This document shows positions 1-8,519 of a stretch of DNA of 64,000 nucleotides, one piece after another. The notes beneath the pieces were generated by a model, which worked only from the letters and a program-made list of their open reading frames with translations, did no database searches and was not told the origin of the DNA. Numbering within the stretch: position 1 is the first letter of the stretch; each line of letters opens with the position of its first letter. Position numbers and translations under genes: made by a program. Origin of the DNA: Methanosarcina sp. GTDB taxonomy: Archaea; Halobacteriota; Methanosarcinia; Methanosarcinales; Methanosarcinaceae. The stretch lies in the NCBI RefSeq assembly GCF_028693135.1, contig NZ_JAQUVZ010000005.1, forward strand, positions 1-64,000, written 5' to 3'.

Positions 1-126
1 GTATTCAAACTCGTTACACTTGGGTGGATTTATGTCCATAACTCCGTACGTTTTTGGTGAATTACTATAATATAATTATATTTTAAATGAAATGAACTTT
101 TCGGCATTTCAAGTGCGTAAGTCCTA
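1..126 (-). mobile_element. IS701-like element, 5' end fragment
   Basis: This is the transposase-start end of an IS701-like element that continues off the window. Positions 1-39 on the minus strand encode the first residues of a transposase (MDINPPKC...). They match the start of the copy at 17071-18205 (MDINSPKC...). The AT-rich leader and the terminal repeat, which ends near GCGTAAGTCCTA, are also shared with that copy. Only the overlap is visible, so it cannot be judged whether the element is intact. Confidence 0.75.
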
Positions 127-183
127 TCGTCATAAATGCTCAATCAACAATCTTATATATCTACAAATCGAGAGTAATCTTAT

Positions 184-375
184 ATGAAAAGCGTGCATGC
201 TATCCGTAAGTTTGGCGGTAAAAAATACGGCGCCATAAAAAAAACCTATACTCCAGAAGGACGCCTAAACCCTGAATTCATCGAGGAGGTAGAATGCAGC
301 AGGCAGAAGGTCCAGGAAGGAAAAGGTATTAAGTTCAATACAGTAGAAGACTTTTTAAACAGCCTTGAAAAATGA
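184..375 (+). CDS. putative RelB-type antitoxin
   Basis: This is a 63-residue basic-to-acidic protein whose stop codon overlaps the start of a RelE-like toxin gene (ATGA overlap at 372-375). The small size, the position directly before the toxin and the C-terminal segment (VEDFLNSLEK) fit an antitoxin that binds its toxin and autoregulates the operon. I do not recognise a specific DNA-binding fold, so the assignment rests mainly on context. The gene lies about 60 bp from an IS end. An upstream ATATATCTACAA stretch could serve as promoter. Confidence 0.6.
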   Translation: MKSVHAIRKFGGKKYGAIKKTYTPEGRLNPEFIEEVECSRQKVQEGKGIKFNTVEDFLNSLEK

Positions 376-635
376 CATATCAAGTAATTATATCCCCCGA
401 CTTTGAAAAAGAAACAAAAGGCCTCTTCAAAAAGGACCCTGTTCTTTATAGTCGTTTTAAGAAGACTGTTAGCAGTATTCTGATAAATCCGGAATGTGGT
501 AAACCTCTGAGGAATGTACTTAAAGGACTCCGCAGGGTTCACATTGGCCACTTCGTTTTAATTTATGAAATAGATGATACTAATAGAACAATCACTTTTT
601 TAAAGTTCAGCCCTCACGACAAAGCATATAAGTGA
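372..635 (+). CDS. RelE/ParE-family toxin
   Basis: This 87-residue protein has the layout of RelE-family mRNA interferases: an N-terminal beta strand (YQVIISPDFEKE), helices rich in Lys and Phe, a central segment (NVLKGLRRVHIGHFVLIYEI) and a C-terminal strand (RTITFLKFSPHDKAYK). The R-x-x-x-G-x-x-x-I-Y-E-I pattern is typical of archaeal RelE toxins, which cleave mRNA in the ribosomal A site. It is translationally coupled to the upstream antitoxin by a 4-bp overlap. The length is normal for the family, and there is no sign of damage. A ParE-like gyrase poison is the alternative, because sequence alone separates the two poorly. Confidence 0.8.
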   Translation: MTYQVIISPDFEKETKGLFKKDPVLYSRFKKTVSSILINPECGKPLRNVLKGLRRVHIGHFVLIYEIDDTNRTITFLKFSPHDKAYK

Positions 636-675
636 AACTCCTTTCCTTTATCTTCACCTTTTCTTTACCTTTTTC

Positions 676-840
676 CCGGGATCTTACAGCCCTCCGGATC
701 AGTCCAGCACTGATGCAGGAGACCCAACAATGATAATGAATGTGGACGGCTCAAACCCTAAACTTGTGGAATCCCGGGGAGATTCCAGGAAAGAAGCCAT
801 AGATATATACGACCATATCACACAAACCGAACTAAAATAA
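676..840 (+). pseudogene. 3' remnant of an unidentified gene
   Basis: An open frame of 54 codons (PGSYSPPDQSS... to ...DHITQTELK) ends in TAA at 838-840 and has no plausible start or ribosome-binding site. Its composition (NVDGSNPKLVESRGDSRKEA) looks like real protein rather than random translation. I read it as the surviving C-terminal end of a gene lost next to the toxin-antitoxin pair. The family is not recognised. Confidence 0.3.
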
Positions 841-994
841 AATTGCCTTAAATATGTTCCACAATTGGAAATACATATATAATTTTTTTCAAAGTTGCTG
901 GTCTGAGGGGTGCGGCAACTCCTAATAGTTAAGTTCGACAAAAAACAAACAAAGAAAAATTGATTCTTTTTTAAAAAAGTCCTAAAAAGGTAAC

Positions 995-1079
995 GCTGAG
1001 GGGGAGATTCGAACTCCCGTAGCGCGTGAGCACTACCGGTTTTCAAGACCGGCGCCTTGGTCCGCTGGGCTACCTCAGC
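995..1079 (-). tRNA. tRNA-Ser (anticodon UGA)
   Basis: On the minus strand an 85-nt cloverleaf can be folded. The acceptor stem is GCTGAGG/CCTCAGC. The anticodon stem CCGGT/ACCGG encloses the loop CTTGAAA, giving anticodon TGA. A long variable arm (GTGCTCACGCGC) marks it as a class II tRNA, and the T arm contains GGTTCGAATC-like sequence (GAGTTCGAATCTC). CCA is not encoded. A T-rich run follows the 3' end and would serve as terminator. The UGA anticodon reads UCA/UCG-type serine codons. Confidence 0.95.
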
Positions 1080-1085
1080 ATGTTG

Positions 1086-1108
1086 AAAATATAAATTTAA
1101 ATATAATT
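1086..1108 (-). promoter_or_regulatory. TATA-box region of tRNA-Ser
   Basis: On the minus strand an AT-only stretch (TTATATTTAAATTTATATT) lies just upstream of the tRNA 5' end. It fits an archaeal TATA box for TBP/TFB. The exact box and the start point cannot be fixed by eye. Confidence 0.4.
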
Positions 1109-1240
1109 TTTTAGCTTTCCGGGGAAATCCCCGCAACCGCCCTGTTATTCCGGGGCGCGTATACAGAGAACCTGATTATTATATATAAAATTTGCGAAGA
1201 GAAAGAACTCTTCGCTTTTCTGTAAAATTCCAGTTAAAGA

Positions 1241-2014
1241 TTATTCCTGGGACTCTGAAGACTCTTCTTTAACTTCGGTTTCAGCTTCAGCTTCAGCTTC
1301 GACTTCGGCTTCAGCCTCTACTTCAGCCTCTGCAGGTGCAGGGACTTCAGCTTCGGCGGTGATCTTTTCGATTAACTGAATTTCTTTGAGACCGGCGTAC
1401 TTGAAGAGTTCGGTTGCTACCCTGTTCTTTGCCATGAGCCAGCGCTGGTTGAAGGTAAGACCTGTGGGCACATTGATCTTTGCAACACCGTCATCGATTT
1501 CGACTTCCGTGTCACGAATGCCTGTATAGAGGGCAAGAAGACCCTGGATCTTTTCAACATCTGCCTCAAGGATCTGTTCAATGGTGTACTCGTAGCTAAC
1601 GGTCTTGCCTGCGAGGGGGCTGTTAAAGTCTACAGTGACCCTGCGGCCGATAACCCTGCTGACAACTCCTCTTCTTTCGTCCAGTTCAACAGGCATGCCG
1701 GGGTGAACATTTCTGTCAGGGAACTTTGTTATGGAAACGGTCTCTATGAGATTAGGGTTGCTTGGACCGAATGACTTTTCCGGAGGGATTGAAACTATAC
1801 CGGAGTAACCAGCTTCCTTTCCTTCAAGGTCTTCATCAAGACCCTCGATTGTGTGCCCTGCCCCGACAATAACGACGTCTCCGCCGTAAAGACCGCGAGG
1901 ATTAAAGATATCTTCCTTCTTTGCAAGCTCTTCGTCTGTTGTGTCGAAAATCTTGCCGTTCTCAAACCTACCTGTGTAGTTTAACTTTATGAAATCGCCT
2001 TTCTGAATTGCCAT
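1241..2014 (-). CDS. FKBP-type peptidyl-prolyl cis-trans isomerase (long archaeal type)
   Basis: This protein catalyses cis-trans isomerisation of X-Pro bonds and acts as a folding helper in the cytoplasm. The N-terminal FKBP core is clear: GDFIKLNYTGRFENGKIFDT, then GAGHTIEGLDEDLEGKEAG, with the inserted IF domain between. A C-terminal extension of about 100 residues follows, as in 26-kDa archaeal FKBPs. The last 40 residues are a low-complexity tail of Glu/Ala/Val repeats (EAEVEAEAE). I start at the ATG at 2014; an in-frame TTG nine bases upstream is possible. The gene is monocistronic, with the tRNA-Ser gene downstream on the same strand. Confidence 0.92.
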   Translation of the reverse strand: MAIQKGDFIKLNYTGRFENGKIFDTTDEELAKKEDIFNPRGLYGGDVVIVGAGHTIEGLDEDLEGKEAGYSGIVSIPPEKSFGPSNPNLIETVSITKFPDRNVHPGMPVELDERRGVVSRVIGRRVTVDFNSPLAGKTVSYEYTIEQILEADVEKIQGLLALYTGIRDTEVEIDDGVAKINVPTGLTFNQRWLMAKNRVATELFKYAGLKEIQLIEKITAEAEVPAPAEAEVEAEAEVEAEAEAETEVKEESSESQE

Positions 2015-2023
2015 AATTCTCAA

Positions 2024-2806
2024 CTCTTCTATTAAATTAATTAAACTTGATAAGCAAGGAAATTATCCATTATCAGTTAAATTCCTGAACTTTCAGAGTA
2101 AACGCGTTTCACGCTATAGAACTCTGGCTTTAATAAGCTTTTTGGGAACCAGCAGGGTTGCCTGATTCCTCGCATATCGTTGTAAAAATTTTACTTTAGG
2201 AGAAATTCACCCAAAACCCGCATCTTCTGCCATTAAAAGCAATTTATGCAAAAGATTCAGCCTGTAAAAAGGAAGAAAAGTCACTTTCATTTTTGTCTTA
2301 GAACCTGTCCTCTGAGGCAAAAACGCCCTTTTTCGCAGCTTTGTCAGGCAGGAACAGAAGTTCCGGCAAGAAGCCTTTTGTCTGGACTGGTCTATTCATA
2401 CCTTCATTTCGTCAGTTGAGTTTCCTGTTTCAGTCTGATACCTATTTAATCCGATGCCTTTCCACCGCCTTTTGGAAAATTCACCTCTACGGCTGTTTAT
2501 GGTAGTTACATCAAGATAGTTAGTTCGACTTTTTGAAATCAGACCCCCTGAACTATTTCAGCTACTCCAGCCGTAAACATCTTTTGAATTAAACATAACT
2601 CAGGAGTTTCATAATTTCCATCCGGTTACTGTTTATTTATCTTAACACAATAAAATATTAAATATAACCTTGAACATTATATTTAATGGGAATAAGGGAA
2701 TATAGTGGATCGTATCTGTTTAGTAAACATGTTTGATTTTTTATTCAATTATATGGCTAAAACCAGAAAGGCCTGACAGAAAGGGTCCCGTATTCAGGAG
2801 AAAGAT
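2024..2806. other. intergenic region, FKBP to nikR
   Basis: About 780 bases with no convincing gene. An AT-rich stretch near 2655-2690 (CATTATATTTAATGGG) is a plausible TATA region for nikR or for a transcript with a long 5' leader. No NikR-type palindrome was found by eye. Confidence 0.4.
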
Positions 2807-3229
2807 ATGGAAAAAAGACTTATGAGAATAGGGATTTCCCTTCCAGGGGAGCTTCTGGAGAAATTTGATAAAGCCCTTATGAAAAGAGGATACTCCTCAC
2901 GTTCTGAAGGCATAAGGGATGCCATAAGAACATACAACCAGCACTATGAATGGATGCAACAGATAGAGGGCACAAGGACTGCAACCCTCTCTCTTGTGTA
3001 TGACTGCTCAAAAAAAGGCATAACAAGTACTCTGGCAGAAATTCAGCATGAATACATGGATTTGATAAGCTCTTCAGTCCATTTCCATATGGAAGAAAAT
3101 TTCTGCTTTGAAGCGATAATCCTCGAGGGGGACGGAGAAAAAATAGTGGAGCTGGCTGAAAAAATCCTTAGTTTAAAGGGAGTTAAGCACTCCAGATTAA
3201 CAACGGTACCTCAAGAGAGGACAGAATGA
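2807..3229 (+). CDS. nikR: nickel-responsive transcriptional regulator NikR
   Basis: NikR is a Ni(II)-dependent repressor that controls nickel uptake, which matters in methanogens because of coenzyme F430, hydrogenases and CO dehydrogenase. Residues 1-45 form the ribbon-helix-helix DNA-binding domain (MRIGISLPGELLEKFDKAL). Residues 55-135 form the ACT-like metal-binding domain. The high-affinity Ni ligands known from the family are all present: His81, His92, His94 and Cys100 (QHEYMD, VHFHMEENFC). The length of 140 residues is normal. The start is set by GGAG at 2797-2800 before the ATG. No nickel transporter genes adjoin it, so it probably acts in trans. Confidence 0.95.
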   Translation: MEKRLMRIGISLPGELLEKFDKALMKRGYSSRSEGIRDAIRTYNQHYEWMQQIEGTRTATLSLVYDCSKKGITSTLAEIQHEYMDLISSSVHFHMEENFCFEAIILEGDGEKIVELAEKILSLKGVKHSRLTTVPQERTE

Positions 3230-3393
3230 ACGGAGATAAATAAAAAAAGCTTATCTAATTTGAAGCTTATCCAATTTAACAGATGGCTTAAAACTCGTCT
3301 AATGACTGATTCCAGGATAAAATTTTAAAAACGCCCTGTAGACCCCCGAATAAATAAAACAATTTGCCGATGTTTAATTCTCCTGAACTTTTC

Positions 3394-3432
3394 ATAAAAA
3401 TTGTTGATAAAAATTGTTGATAAAAATTGTTG
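3394..3432. repeat. tandem repeat, 3 x 13 bp
   Basis: Three perfect copies of ATAAAAATTGTTG lie 20 bp before the first GNAT acetyltransferase gene. The position suggests slippage in the 5' region or possibly a binding site; the sequence does not decide which. Confidence 0.85.
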
Positions 3433-3453
3433 TTTTGTGCTTAAGGGATATAT

Positions 3454-4023
3454 ATGAATCTTACAAAAATCCACCCAAAAACAGATTTATTTGTAAGAAC
3501 TCTTAAAAAAAAACTCAGGGATGCGGCAGGAATTTTTCTTTTAAAGAGTTGGGAGCGAATAGAGAAAGAAAATGTAGGAACTGTTGAAGATACCATGCTT
3601 CCGGAAATCATTAGAATTCAGGCAGAAGGATTTGAAAATGAAAAGCCGGAAGAAATGATAAAATATTCAAATAAATTCAGAAACGTCTTTTATGTAATTA
3701 AGAACCAGGATAAGGTAATAGGCTACTGCACATATCGCCTGAAACCAGCTTATTCATCCAGAGGGTTTGAAAAAAAATCTGTAATTTATTCGATTGCAAT
3801 TGACAGTAAATTCAAAAATCAGGGATTTGGAAGGAAGCTTCTGGAAGAAAGCATCATGGAAATGAAGCTAAATAGAGTATCATCTGTCTTCCTGTTTGTA
3901 AACGTAAACAATGCCCCTGCCCTAAAATTATACAAGAAAACAGGTTTCTCGATAGTCAAAGAAGTAGAAAACATATGTGGGCAAAATGAGAGATGCTACA
4001 AAATGGAACTTAAACTTTTTTGA
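3454..4023 (+). CDS. GNAT-family N-acetyltransferase
   Basis: This 189-residue protein carries a GNAT fold that transfers an acetyl group from acetyl-CoA to an amine. The acetyl-CoA pyrophosphate-binding motif A is visible as SIAIDSKFKNQGFGRKLLEE (Q/R-x-x-G-x-G/A type). It is followed by the helix ESIMEMK and motif B with NVNNAPALKLYKKTGF, the pattern of RimI-like enzymes. An N-terminal ~50-residue extension is shared with the paralog at 4440-5012. The substrate is unknown; RimI-like enzymes acetylate protein N-termini, but the fold is used on many amines. The 5' region holds a 13-bp tandem repeat. Confidence 0.85.
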   Translation: MNLTKIHPKTDLFVRTLKKKLRDAAGIFLLKSWERIEKENVGTVEDTMLPEIIRIQAEGFENEKPEEMIKYSNKFRNVFYVIKNQDKVIGYCTYRLKPAYSSRGFEKKSVIYSIAIDSKFKNQGFGRKLLEESIMEMKLNRVSSVFLFVNVNNAPALKLYKKTGFSIVKEVENICGQNERCYKMELKLF

Positions 4024-4439
4024 TTTAATTTCCATAATCCTCCCTGGAAAATGCTTTTTTTACAATTAATACTTAATATGATTGTTTTCAGTGAAAATGT
4101 TTTATACAGCAGATCTTTTATATAAGAGTGAGAATTTAGATTAAGCTCTGATTTCAATGAATTGTTTTTATACTCATGATAAGCAACCGGCCAAATATTG
4201 GAATTAATCAAAATCCTCCAGTAATTTCCAGACTATTGTGCGACATACTTCCTTAAAGCCTCTTTTTATGGCAATCGAGGACTTAAAAGGTATATTTAAA
4301 TAAAAATGCGGTTTACAATCCAGTATGCCTTTGATTAATAACTTTATATCTGCAGCAAAAGAAAGAGTTTCTTTTAATAACAGCAGTGATAAAACTCACG
4401 AAGAATTATGTCAATAGCTTTCCATTTAAAGGTGATTCT
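4024..4439. other. intergenic region between GNAT paralogs
   Basis: About 415 AT-rich bases separate the two acetyltransferase genes. Apart from a possible TATA-like stretch (TTTATATAAGAG near 4117) nothing is recognised. The gap suggests that the paralogs have separate promoters. Confidence 0.4.
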
Positions 4440-5012
4440 ATGGGTCCCACAAAAATTTATATGAGATTGGTTTCATGTTTAGAGAGTTTTAAGAGACTGC
4501 TGTGGGATGCTATCGGGGCCCATCTTCTAAAAGAATGGAAATATACCGAGAAAGAAAATATTGTACCTGTAGATGAAACTATACTTCCGGAGATTCTTAG
4601 AATTCAGGCAGAGGGATTTGATAGTAAGAACGAGGAAAATCTTATAAAATACGCAAAGAAACTGAGAAAAATCTTTTACGTAGTTAAAAACCAGGACAAA
4701 ATTGCAGGCTATTGCATATATTACCTTAAACCAGAACTGTCGTTCAAAGGGCTGAAAAAGAAATCCGTAGTTTACTCAATTGCAATAGACAAGAAATTCA
4801 GGGAAAAAGGATTTGGAAGGAAGCTTCTGGAAGAAAGCATAAAGGAAATGAGGCTAAACGGAATAGACTCTATTCTCCTTTATGTAAATGTAAACAATGC
4901 CTCTGCCATAAAGTTGTACGAAAAAATGGGTTTTCAGATAATCAAAACAATAGAAGAGGTATGCGGCCAGGAAGCGACATGCTATACAATGGAGTTAAAA
5001 TTTGCTGATTAA
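4440..5012 (+). CDS. GNAT-family N-acetyltransferase (paralog)
   Basis: This 190-residue paralog of the preceding gene is colinear along its whole length. It shares the N-terminal extension (LLKEWKYTEKENI), motif A (SIAIDKKFREKGFGRKLLEE) and NVNNASAIKLYEKMGF. A longer reading from a GTG at 4386 is possible. I prefer the ATG at 4440 because AAAGGTGAT lies just before it and because this start lines up with the paralog. The pair probably arose by tandem duplication. The substrate is unknown; the conserved C-terminal CGQ segment in both suggests a common target. Confidence 0.85.
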   Translation: MGPTKIYMRLVSCLESFKRLLWDAIGAHLLKEWKYTEKENIVPVDETILPEILRIQAEGFDSKNEENLIKYAKKLRKIFYVVKNQDKIAGYCIYYLKPELSFKGLKKKSVVYSIAIDKKFREKGFGRKLLEESIKEMRLNGIDSILLYVNVNNASAIKLYEKMGFQIIKTIEEVCGQEATCYTMELKFAD

Positions 5013-5227
5013 CCCTTCAATTGGATTTAAAATCACTATATTAAGGTTTAAGCTCCAAGATGAATAATTAAATCTCATTTAACGCTCCAAAATCCCTCTA
5101 AATAAAAAATCAATCTCTTTTATCACTCTTTTTCTGCAAGTATCTTTATTTCTTTGTCTGGCAACTAGAGGGTTGTACAGAGGTAAGCCGGGGTAACAGT
5201 GTGACCGCGGTTGATAGTATTTAATAA

Positions 5228-5313
5228 GATGTGAAAACTGCACTGAGATGTAAAAACTGCACTGAGATGTAAAAACTGCACTGAGATGTAAAAACTGCAC
5301 TGAGATGTAAAAG
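5228..5313. repeat. tandem repeat, 4.5 x 19 bp
   Basis: Four consecutive near-identical 19-bp units (GATGTAAAAACTGCACTGA; the first has one substitution) plus a partial fifth. The block lies directly before the broken DUF4405-like gene, ending about 20 bp from its ATG. It is head-to-tail with no spacers, so it is not a CRISPR. Confidence 0.9.
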
Positions 5314-5331
5314 TTACAATGGAGTAAAAAC

Positions 5332-5615
5332 ATGAAGAGAATAAAACTTAATTATATCATGGACCTTGCTTTCATTGCTCAATTTGTCCTGGTTGGCTAT
5401 TCAGGTCTTTTATCGTTTGTCGGCGGCCATGGCACAGATCCCATTTCTGGAAGTTAATCCATGTACAGCTTGGGATTTTGATTCTGGTCTTCTTTATTGC
5501 CCATATTGCACTCCACTGGAAATGGATGGTGTTTGCCACAAAGAAATATTTCACAAGAGAGAAGGAAATGAAAGCTGGCAAAATTATCAAGGTTAACTAT
5601 ATTTCTATGGATTAA
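5332..5615 (+). pseudogene. frameshifted DUF4405-like membrane protein
   Basis: Two overlapping frames together give one small membrane protein. From the ATG at 5332, frame 1 encodes MKRIKLNYIMDLAFIAQFVL and on to ...HGTDPISGS, then stops. Frame 2 continues as LIHVQLGILILVFFIAHIAL, then HWKWM...KIIKVNYISMD and TAA at 5613-5615. A single frameshift near 5450 joins them. The paired His residues (GGHG; IHVQ; HIALHWKW) in two or three transmembrane helices resemble DUF4405, a family of b-type cytochrome-like proteins linked to membrane electron transfer. It looks recently broken; a sequencing error is the alternative. Confidence 0.6.
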
Positions 5616-5853
5616 GGTCAGTAGGTTGTCCCCTGCTCCATGGTTGATATTTTGGTATTAGAAACCCCAGCCCGGCTATTGAGTTCGTTTATATCTACGT
5701 ACGAAGGCGGGTTAAAACGGAGCGCGGCACGTGAAAAAAAAGATAGAGAAATACATTTGCGGCCATTTAGGAATAATACCAACCAATTAATCAGGGAGTG
5801 CAGTCAGTAGAAAAGCAGGGAATATATAAGAGTTATTTGTATGTACAAATAGG
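5616..5853. other. intergenic region with no recognised gene
   Basis: This stretch lies between the broken membrane gene and the 21-bp repeats. It contains a GC-richer patch (GAAGGCGGGTTAAAACGG) but no gene or RNA that I recognise. Confidence 0.3.
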
Positions 5854-5958
5854 TTATTCAAATATGTGGATAAGTTATCCGAATGTACTAATAAATTATC
5901 CTAATGTACTAATAAATTATCCTAATGTACTAATAAGTTATCCGAATATACTAATAAG
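5854..5958. repeat. tandem repeat, 5 x 21 bp
   Basis: Five head-to-tail 21-bp units of the type TTATCCTAATGTACTAATAA. The first is the most degenerate, and the middle copies differ at one or two positions. Because 21 is a multiple of three, the + strand reads as a repeating peptide (NVLINYP), but no ribosome-binding site or start supports translation. The block sits just beyond the 3' end of the minus-strand membrane gene. Confidence 0.9.
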
Positions 5959-6042
5959 TTGCCATAATTTGCAAAATTATAATGGGTTATCAGGATATAC
6001 AGATAGGATAAAAACAGTGAGGGATGTGAGAAGCCAGGAACT

Positions 6043-7221
6043 TTACCTCTCCTTGTCCCGCAGGATCACAACATTCCCACGTCCCCTCTTGAACTTTTCT
6101 ATCAGTTCCCTTCTTTCCAGGTCTGCAAGCATGAGGCTGACTTTTCCTTCGGAATATTTCAGCTTGCTGCGGAGGTCTTTCTGGGTAATCCGACCTCCCT
6201 GGCCCCTGATTATATCCATGATTTCTTCAAGATCCGCCGGAAGAGGGTAGTTCTTTTTGATAACAGGGGTTTCTGGCTCGGGAATCTTTGTGGGCTCAGA
6301 TGCCTGTGCTGGTTCTTCAGGAGACGTTTCTTTGTCCTCTTTTGCTTCCAATTCAAGGTCTGCAGGTTCTATTTCAGGTATGAGATTCCCTTCTCTGCTT
6401 TCGGCCTGTTTTTTCTTATCCCGGACTTCAAAATCTGACTCTTCTGAATGTTGGGTTTCTATGGGTTCTACAGGGAGTCCCGGTTCGTTTTTCGGCTCAA
6501 TTCTTTCATCAAGAACTTTTTTAGAAAAGTCAGGTGTGCTTACAGGCACATAGAGCTTTTCGGTTTTATGTTCTGTTTTTTCTTCCGAAAGCCTGTTTTT
6601 TTCCAGTTTACTTTTTTCCAGTATATGGTTTTCTAGCTTATAGTTTTCTAGCTTATTTTCCTCTATACTTCTATGTTTCTGGAACGTGTAGCCGCCAGCT
6701 AAAAGGAGAGATATCGCAAGGGCTGCCAGCAGATAATATCCGGTTGAAGAGGTAGACCCGTTTATTTCACCGAGCTCAGTGATACTTACATTACCAGCGC
6801 CAGCGTTATCGGTATCCGGGTTGTTAATTTCCTTATCTTCCGGGTTTTCGGAAATCACTCTTTCTTCAGAACTGTCCATCAGTTCTTCGGAATAAACAGG
6901 GAGGAGCAGGAGATCAAACACATAGCTTCCTTCTCCTATAATTTTGACCGTCTTTTCGGCTGAATAGATAAGAGTACTGTTTTGATAATAACTGGCTTTA
7001 ATAAGGTAATCCCCAGGCTCCAGTTCAAAAGAGTATACGCCGTATTTAGCCACCATAGACTGGGTGGGAGTGGAGTTTACTTCAACCACAGCATTTTCCA
7101 GGGGTTCGAAGGTATCCCAGCCGTACACCTCTCCGTGAATTGTGGCTGTGCTGTCTGCCAAGGCAGGTCCTGCAAAAAGCACTGCGGCAGCAACGCAGAT
7201 AATGAAAACGTTCAGATTCAT
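6043..7221 (-). CDS. membrane-anchored protein with extracellular beta domain and cytoplasmic winged helix
   Basis: This 392-residue protein has four parts. Residues 1-22 are a signal peptide (FIICVAAAVLFAGPALA). Residues 25-110 look like a carboxypeptidase-regulatory/PEGA-like beta sandwich (TIHGEVYGWDTFEPLENAVV). A transmembrane helix at about 160-180 (YYLLAALAISLLLAGGYTF) follows. A long charged Glu/Lys-rich linker then leads to a C-terminal winged helix (about 325-390; LEEIMDIIRGQGGRITQKDL) like those of MarR-type regulators. The topology puts the sensor outside and the DNA-binding domain inside, which would make it a one-component membrane transcription regulator. The start has TGATC upstream. 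It is the last gene of a three-gene minus-strand block. The function is inferred from architecture. Confidence 0.75.
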   Translation of the reverse strand: MNLNVFIICVAAAVLFAGPALADSTATIHGEVYGWDTFEPLENAVVEVNSTPTQSMVAKYGVYSFELEPGDYLIKASYYQNSTLIYSAEKTVKIIGEGSYVFDLLLLPVYSEELMDSSEERVISENPEDKEINNPDTDNAGAGNVSITELGEINGSTSSTGYYLLAALAISLLLAGGYTFQKHRSIEENKLENYKLENHILEKSKLEKNRLSEEKTEHKTEKLYVPVSTPDFSKKVLDERIEPKNEPGLPVEPIETQHSEESDFEVRDKKKQAESREGNLIPEIEPADLELEAKEDKETSPEEPAQASEPTKIPEPETPVIKKNYPLPADLEEIMDIIRGQGGRITQKDLRSKLKYSEGKVSLMLADLERRELIEKFKRGRGNVVILRDKER

Positions 7222-7297
7222 TTTGATCAGAAAACCCGGGTTACGGTATGGATTCTTTTATTATCTCGGACTTTATTCTTATATCTTTTTCATAACT

Positions 7298-8404
7298 TTA
7301 TATATTCTCATTAATAAAGCGGATTTTCTTCAATAAAGTTTCTTTCATCCCGGTTTTCGGACCAGGGGTGCCAACTGCATCAATCTTATTCTCCGTAAGT
7401 CCTGGTCTTTCGGAGCCCATTTTTTCTTCAAAAAACGAGCTTACTGCCCATTGTTCTTCATTTGTTATTCCGTCGGCGTCTTCTATGCTGTATGTCCCGT
7501 TTCCAAAGAAAGCCGCGTATCCTTCTCCATCTGCCTCAACAGTGATATTTTCGCCACTGAGCAATAGCATTTTACGGGAACCGGAAATCTCCACATCTGC
7601 AGACTGTATATGGTAGATGAGCACATTTTCCTGCCGCTCATCTCTAATTTCAAGTGTGTAATCCCCTTCGATTTGGATTGTAGAATCAGGGGAAAGCTCC
7701 ATTATTGCCATTTCACCTTCCTGCAGGTGCAGATTGAGATCAAAACGGCCCATCAGGGTAACTCTCCCCTCTCCTTTTGCACTGAGCCGGTCCGGTTCTT
7801 TCAATTCTCTACTTCCGGGCATCAGGCGCTTGAATTCTTCAAATATGTCTTTAAGGACCAGGTTGGCTCTAATCATGCTCTTCTGTGACTGGATTAGATA
7901 CCCCTTTTCTGAGCTTTCCACCGGTATGCCGTCTTCTGAATCTTCATTCACTCCAGGGCTGCTGTCTTCTTCTTCTGATGAAGATGCTGCAAGGGCTCGG
8001 TAATTCTTTGCCTCTTCTACAAGGCTGCGGTATTCTTCAAGCAGGGATTCAAGCCTGCTCACGTCCTTTCCCTGTTCCCTGAGGTACTGAACCCCGGGAT
8101 CAAGCCTTGAAGATATAGACTCTGCCTTTTCGATGTTCTCATCTAGCAGGAATTTTGCGTTTTGTAGGGAATGAGCTGATCCCCGACCCTCAGAAGGCAT
8201 ATCCGGAGGTGGATCATGAGGGCCTATATGCATGTCGGGCATCTCAGAACCTCCTCTCTGGAGTCCGTTGTAGGGATCAAAAATGCTACTGTAAAGGTCT
8301 CCGGGAGCTTTATAAGTAGCAGGCTGTGCCTGTGAATCAACACAACCTGAAATTACAATAACTCCCATAAGTATAAGAATCAAGGGTAAGAATTTGATTT
8401 TCAT
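7298..8404 (-). CDS. secreted lipoprotein of unknown function
   Basis: This 368-residue protein begins with a lipoprotein signal peptide ending in VISGC (lipobox Cys about residue 21), so it is probably anchored outside the membrane. Residues 80-145 are helical and charged, possibly coiled coil (LLEEYRSLVEEAKNYRALAA). Residues 210-330 look like a beta-rich domain (GRVTLMGRFDLNLHLQEGEM; YTLEIRDERQENVLIYHI). I do not recognise the family. It lies between an ArsR-like regulator and a membrane-bound winged-helix protein on the same strand, with gaps of 115 and 76 bp, which suggests a shared surface-sensing role. Confidence 0.7.
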   Translation of the reverse strand: MKIKFLPLILILMGVIVISGCVDSQAQPATYKAPGDLYSSIFDPYNGLQRGGSEMPDMHIGPHDPPPDMPSEGRGSAHSLQNAKFLLDENIEKAESISSRLDPGVQYLREQGKDVSRLESLLEEYRSLVEEAKNYRALAASSSEEEDSSPGVNEDSEDGIPVESSEKGYLIQSQKSMIRANLVLKDIFEEFKRLMPGSRELKEPDRLSAKGEGRVTLMGRFDLNLHLQEGEMAIMELSPDSTIQIEGDYTLEIRDERQENVLIYHIQSADVEISGSRKMLLLSGENITVEADGEGYAAFFGNGTYSIEDADGITNEEQWAVSSFFEEKMGSERPGLTENKIDAVGTPGPKTGMKETLLKKIRFINENI

Positions 8405-8519
8405 GCTGGTCTAAACCTTCTGGTAAACATCACTGGACTCTATATTTTATTTATGTTTTTATATTTTAATATTTGCTTTAGCTTCGAAAATTTGCCTCGA
8501 AAGCATGCCTGCGGCAATT

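Noticed and set aside
5798-6250. 150-codon plus-strand frame with NVLINYP repeats
   Set aside because: It is the translation of the 21-bp tandem repeat followed by antisense of the membrane winged-helix gene. No start signal.
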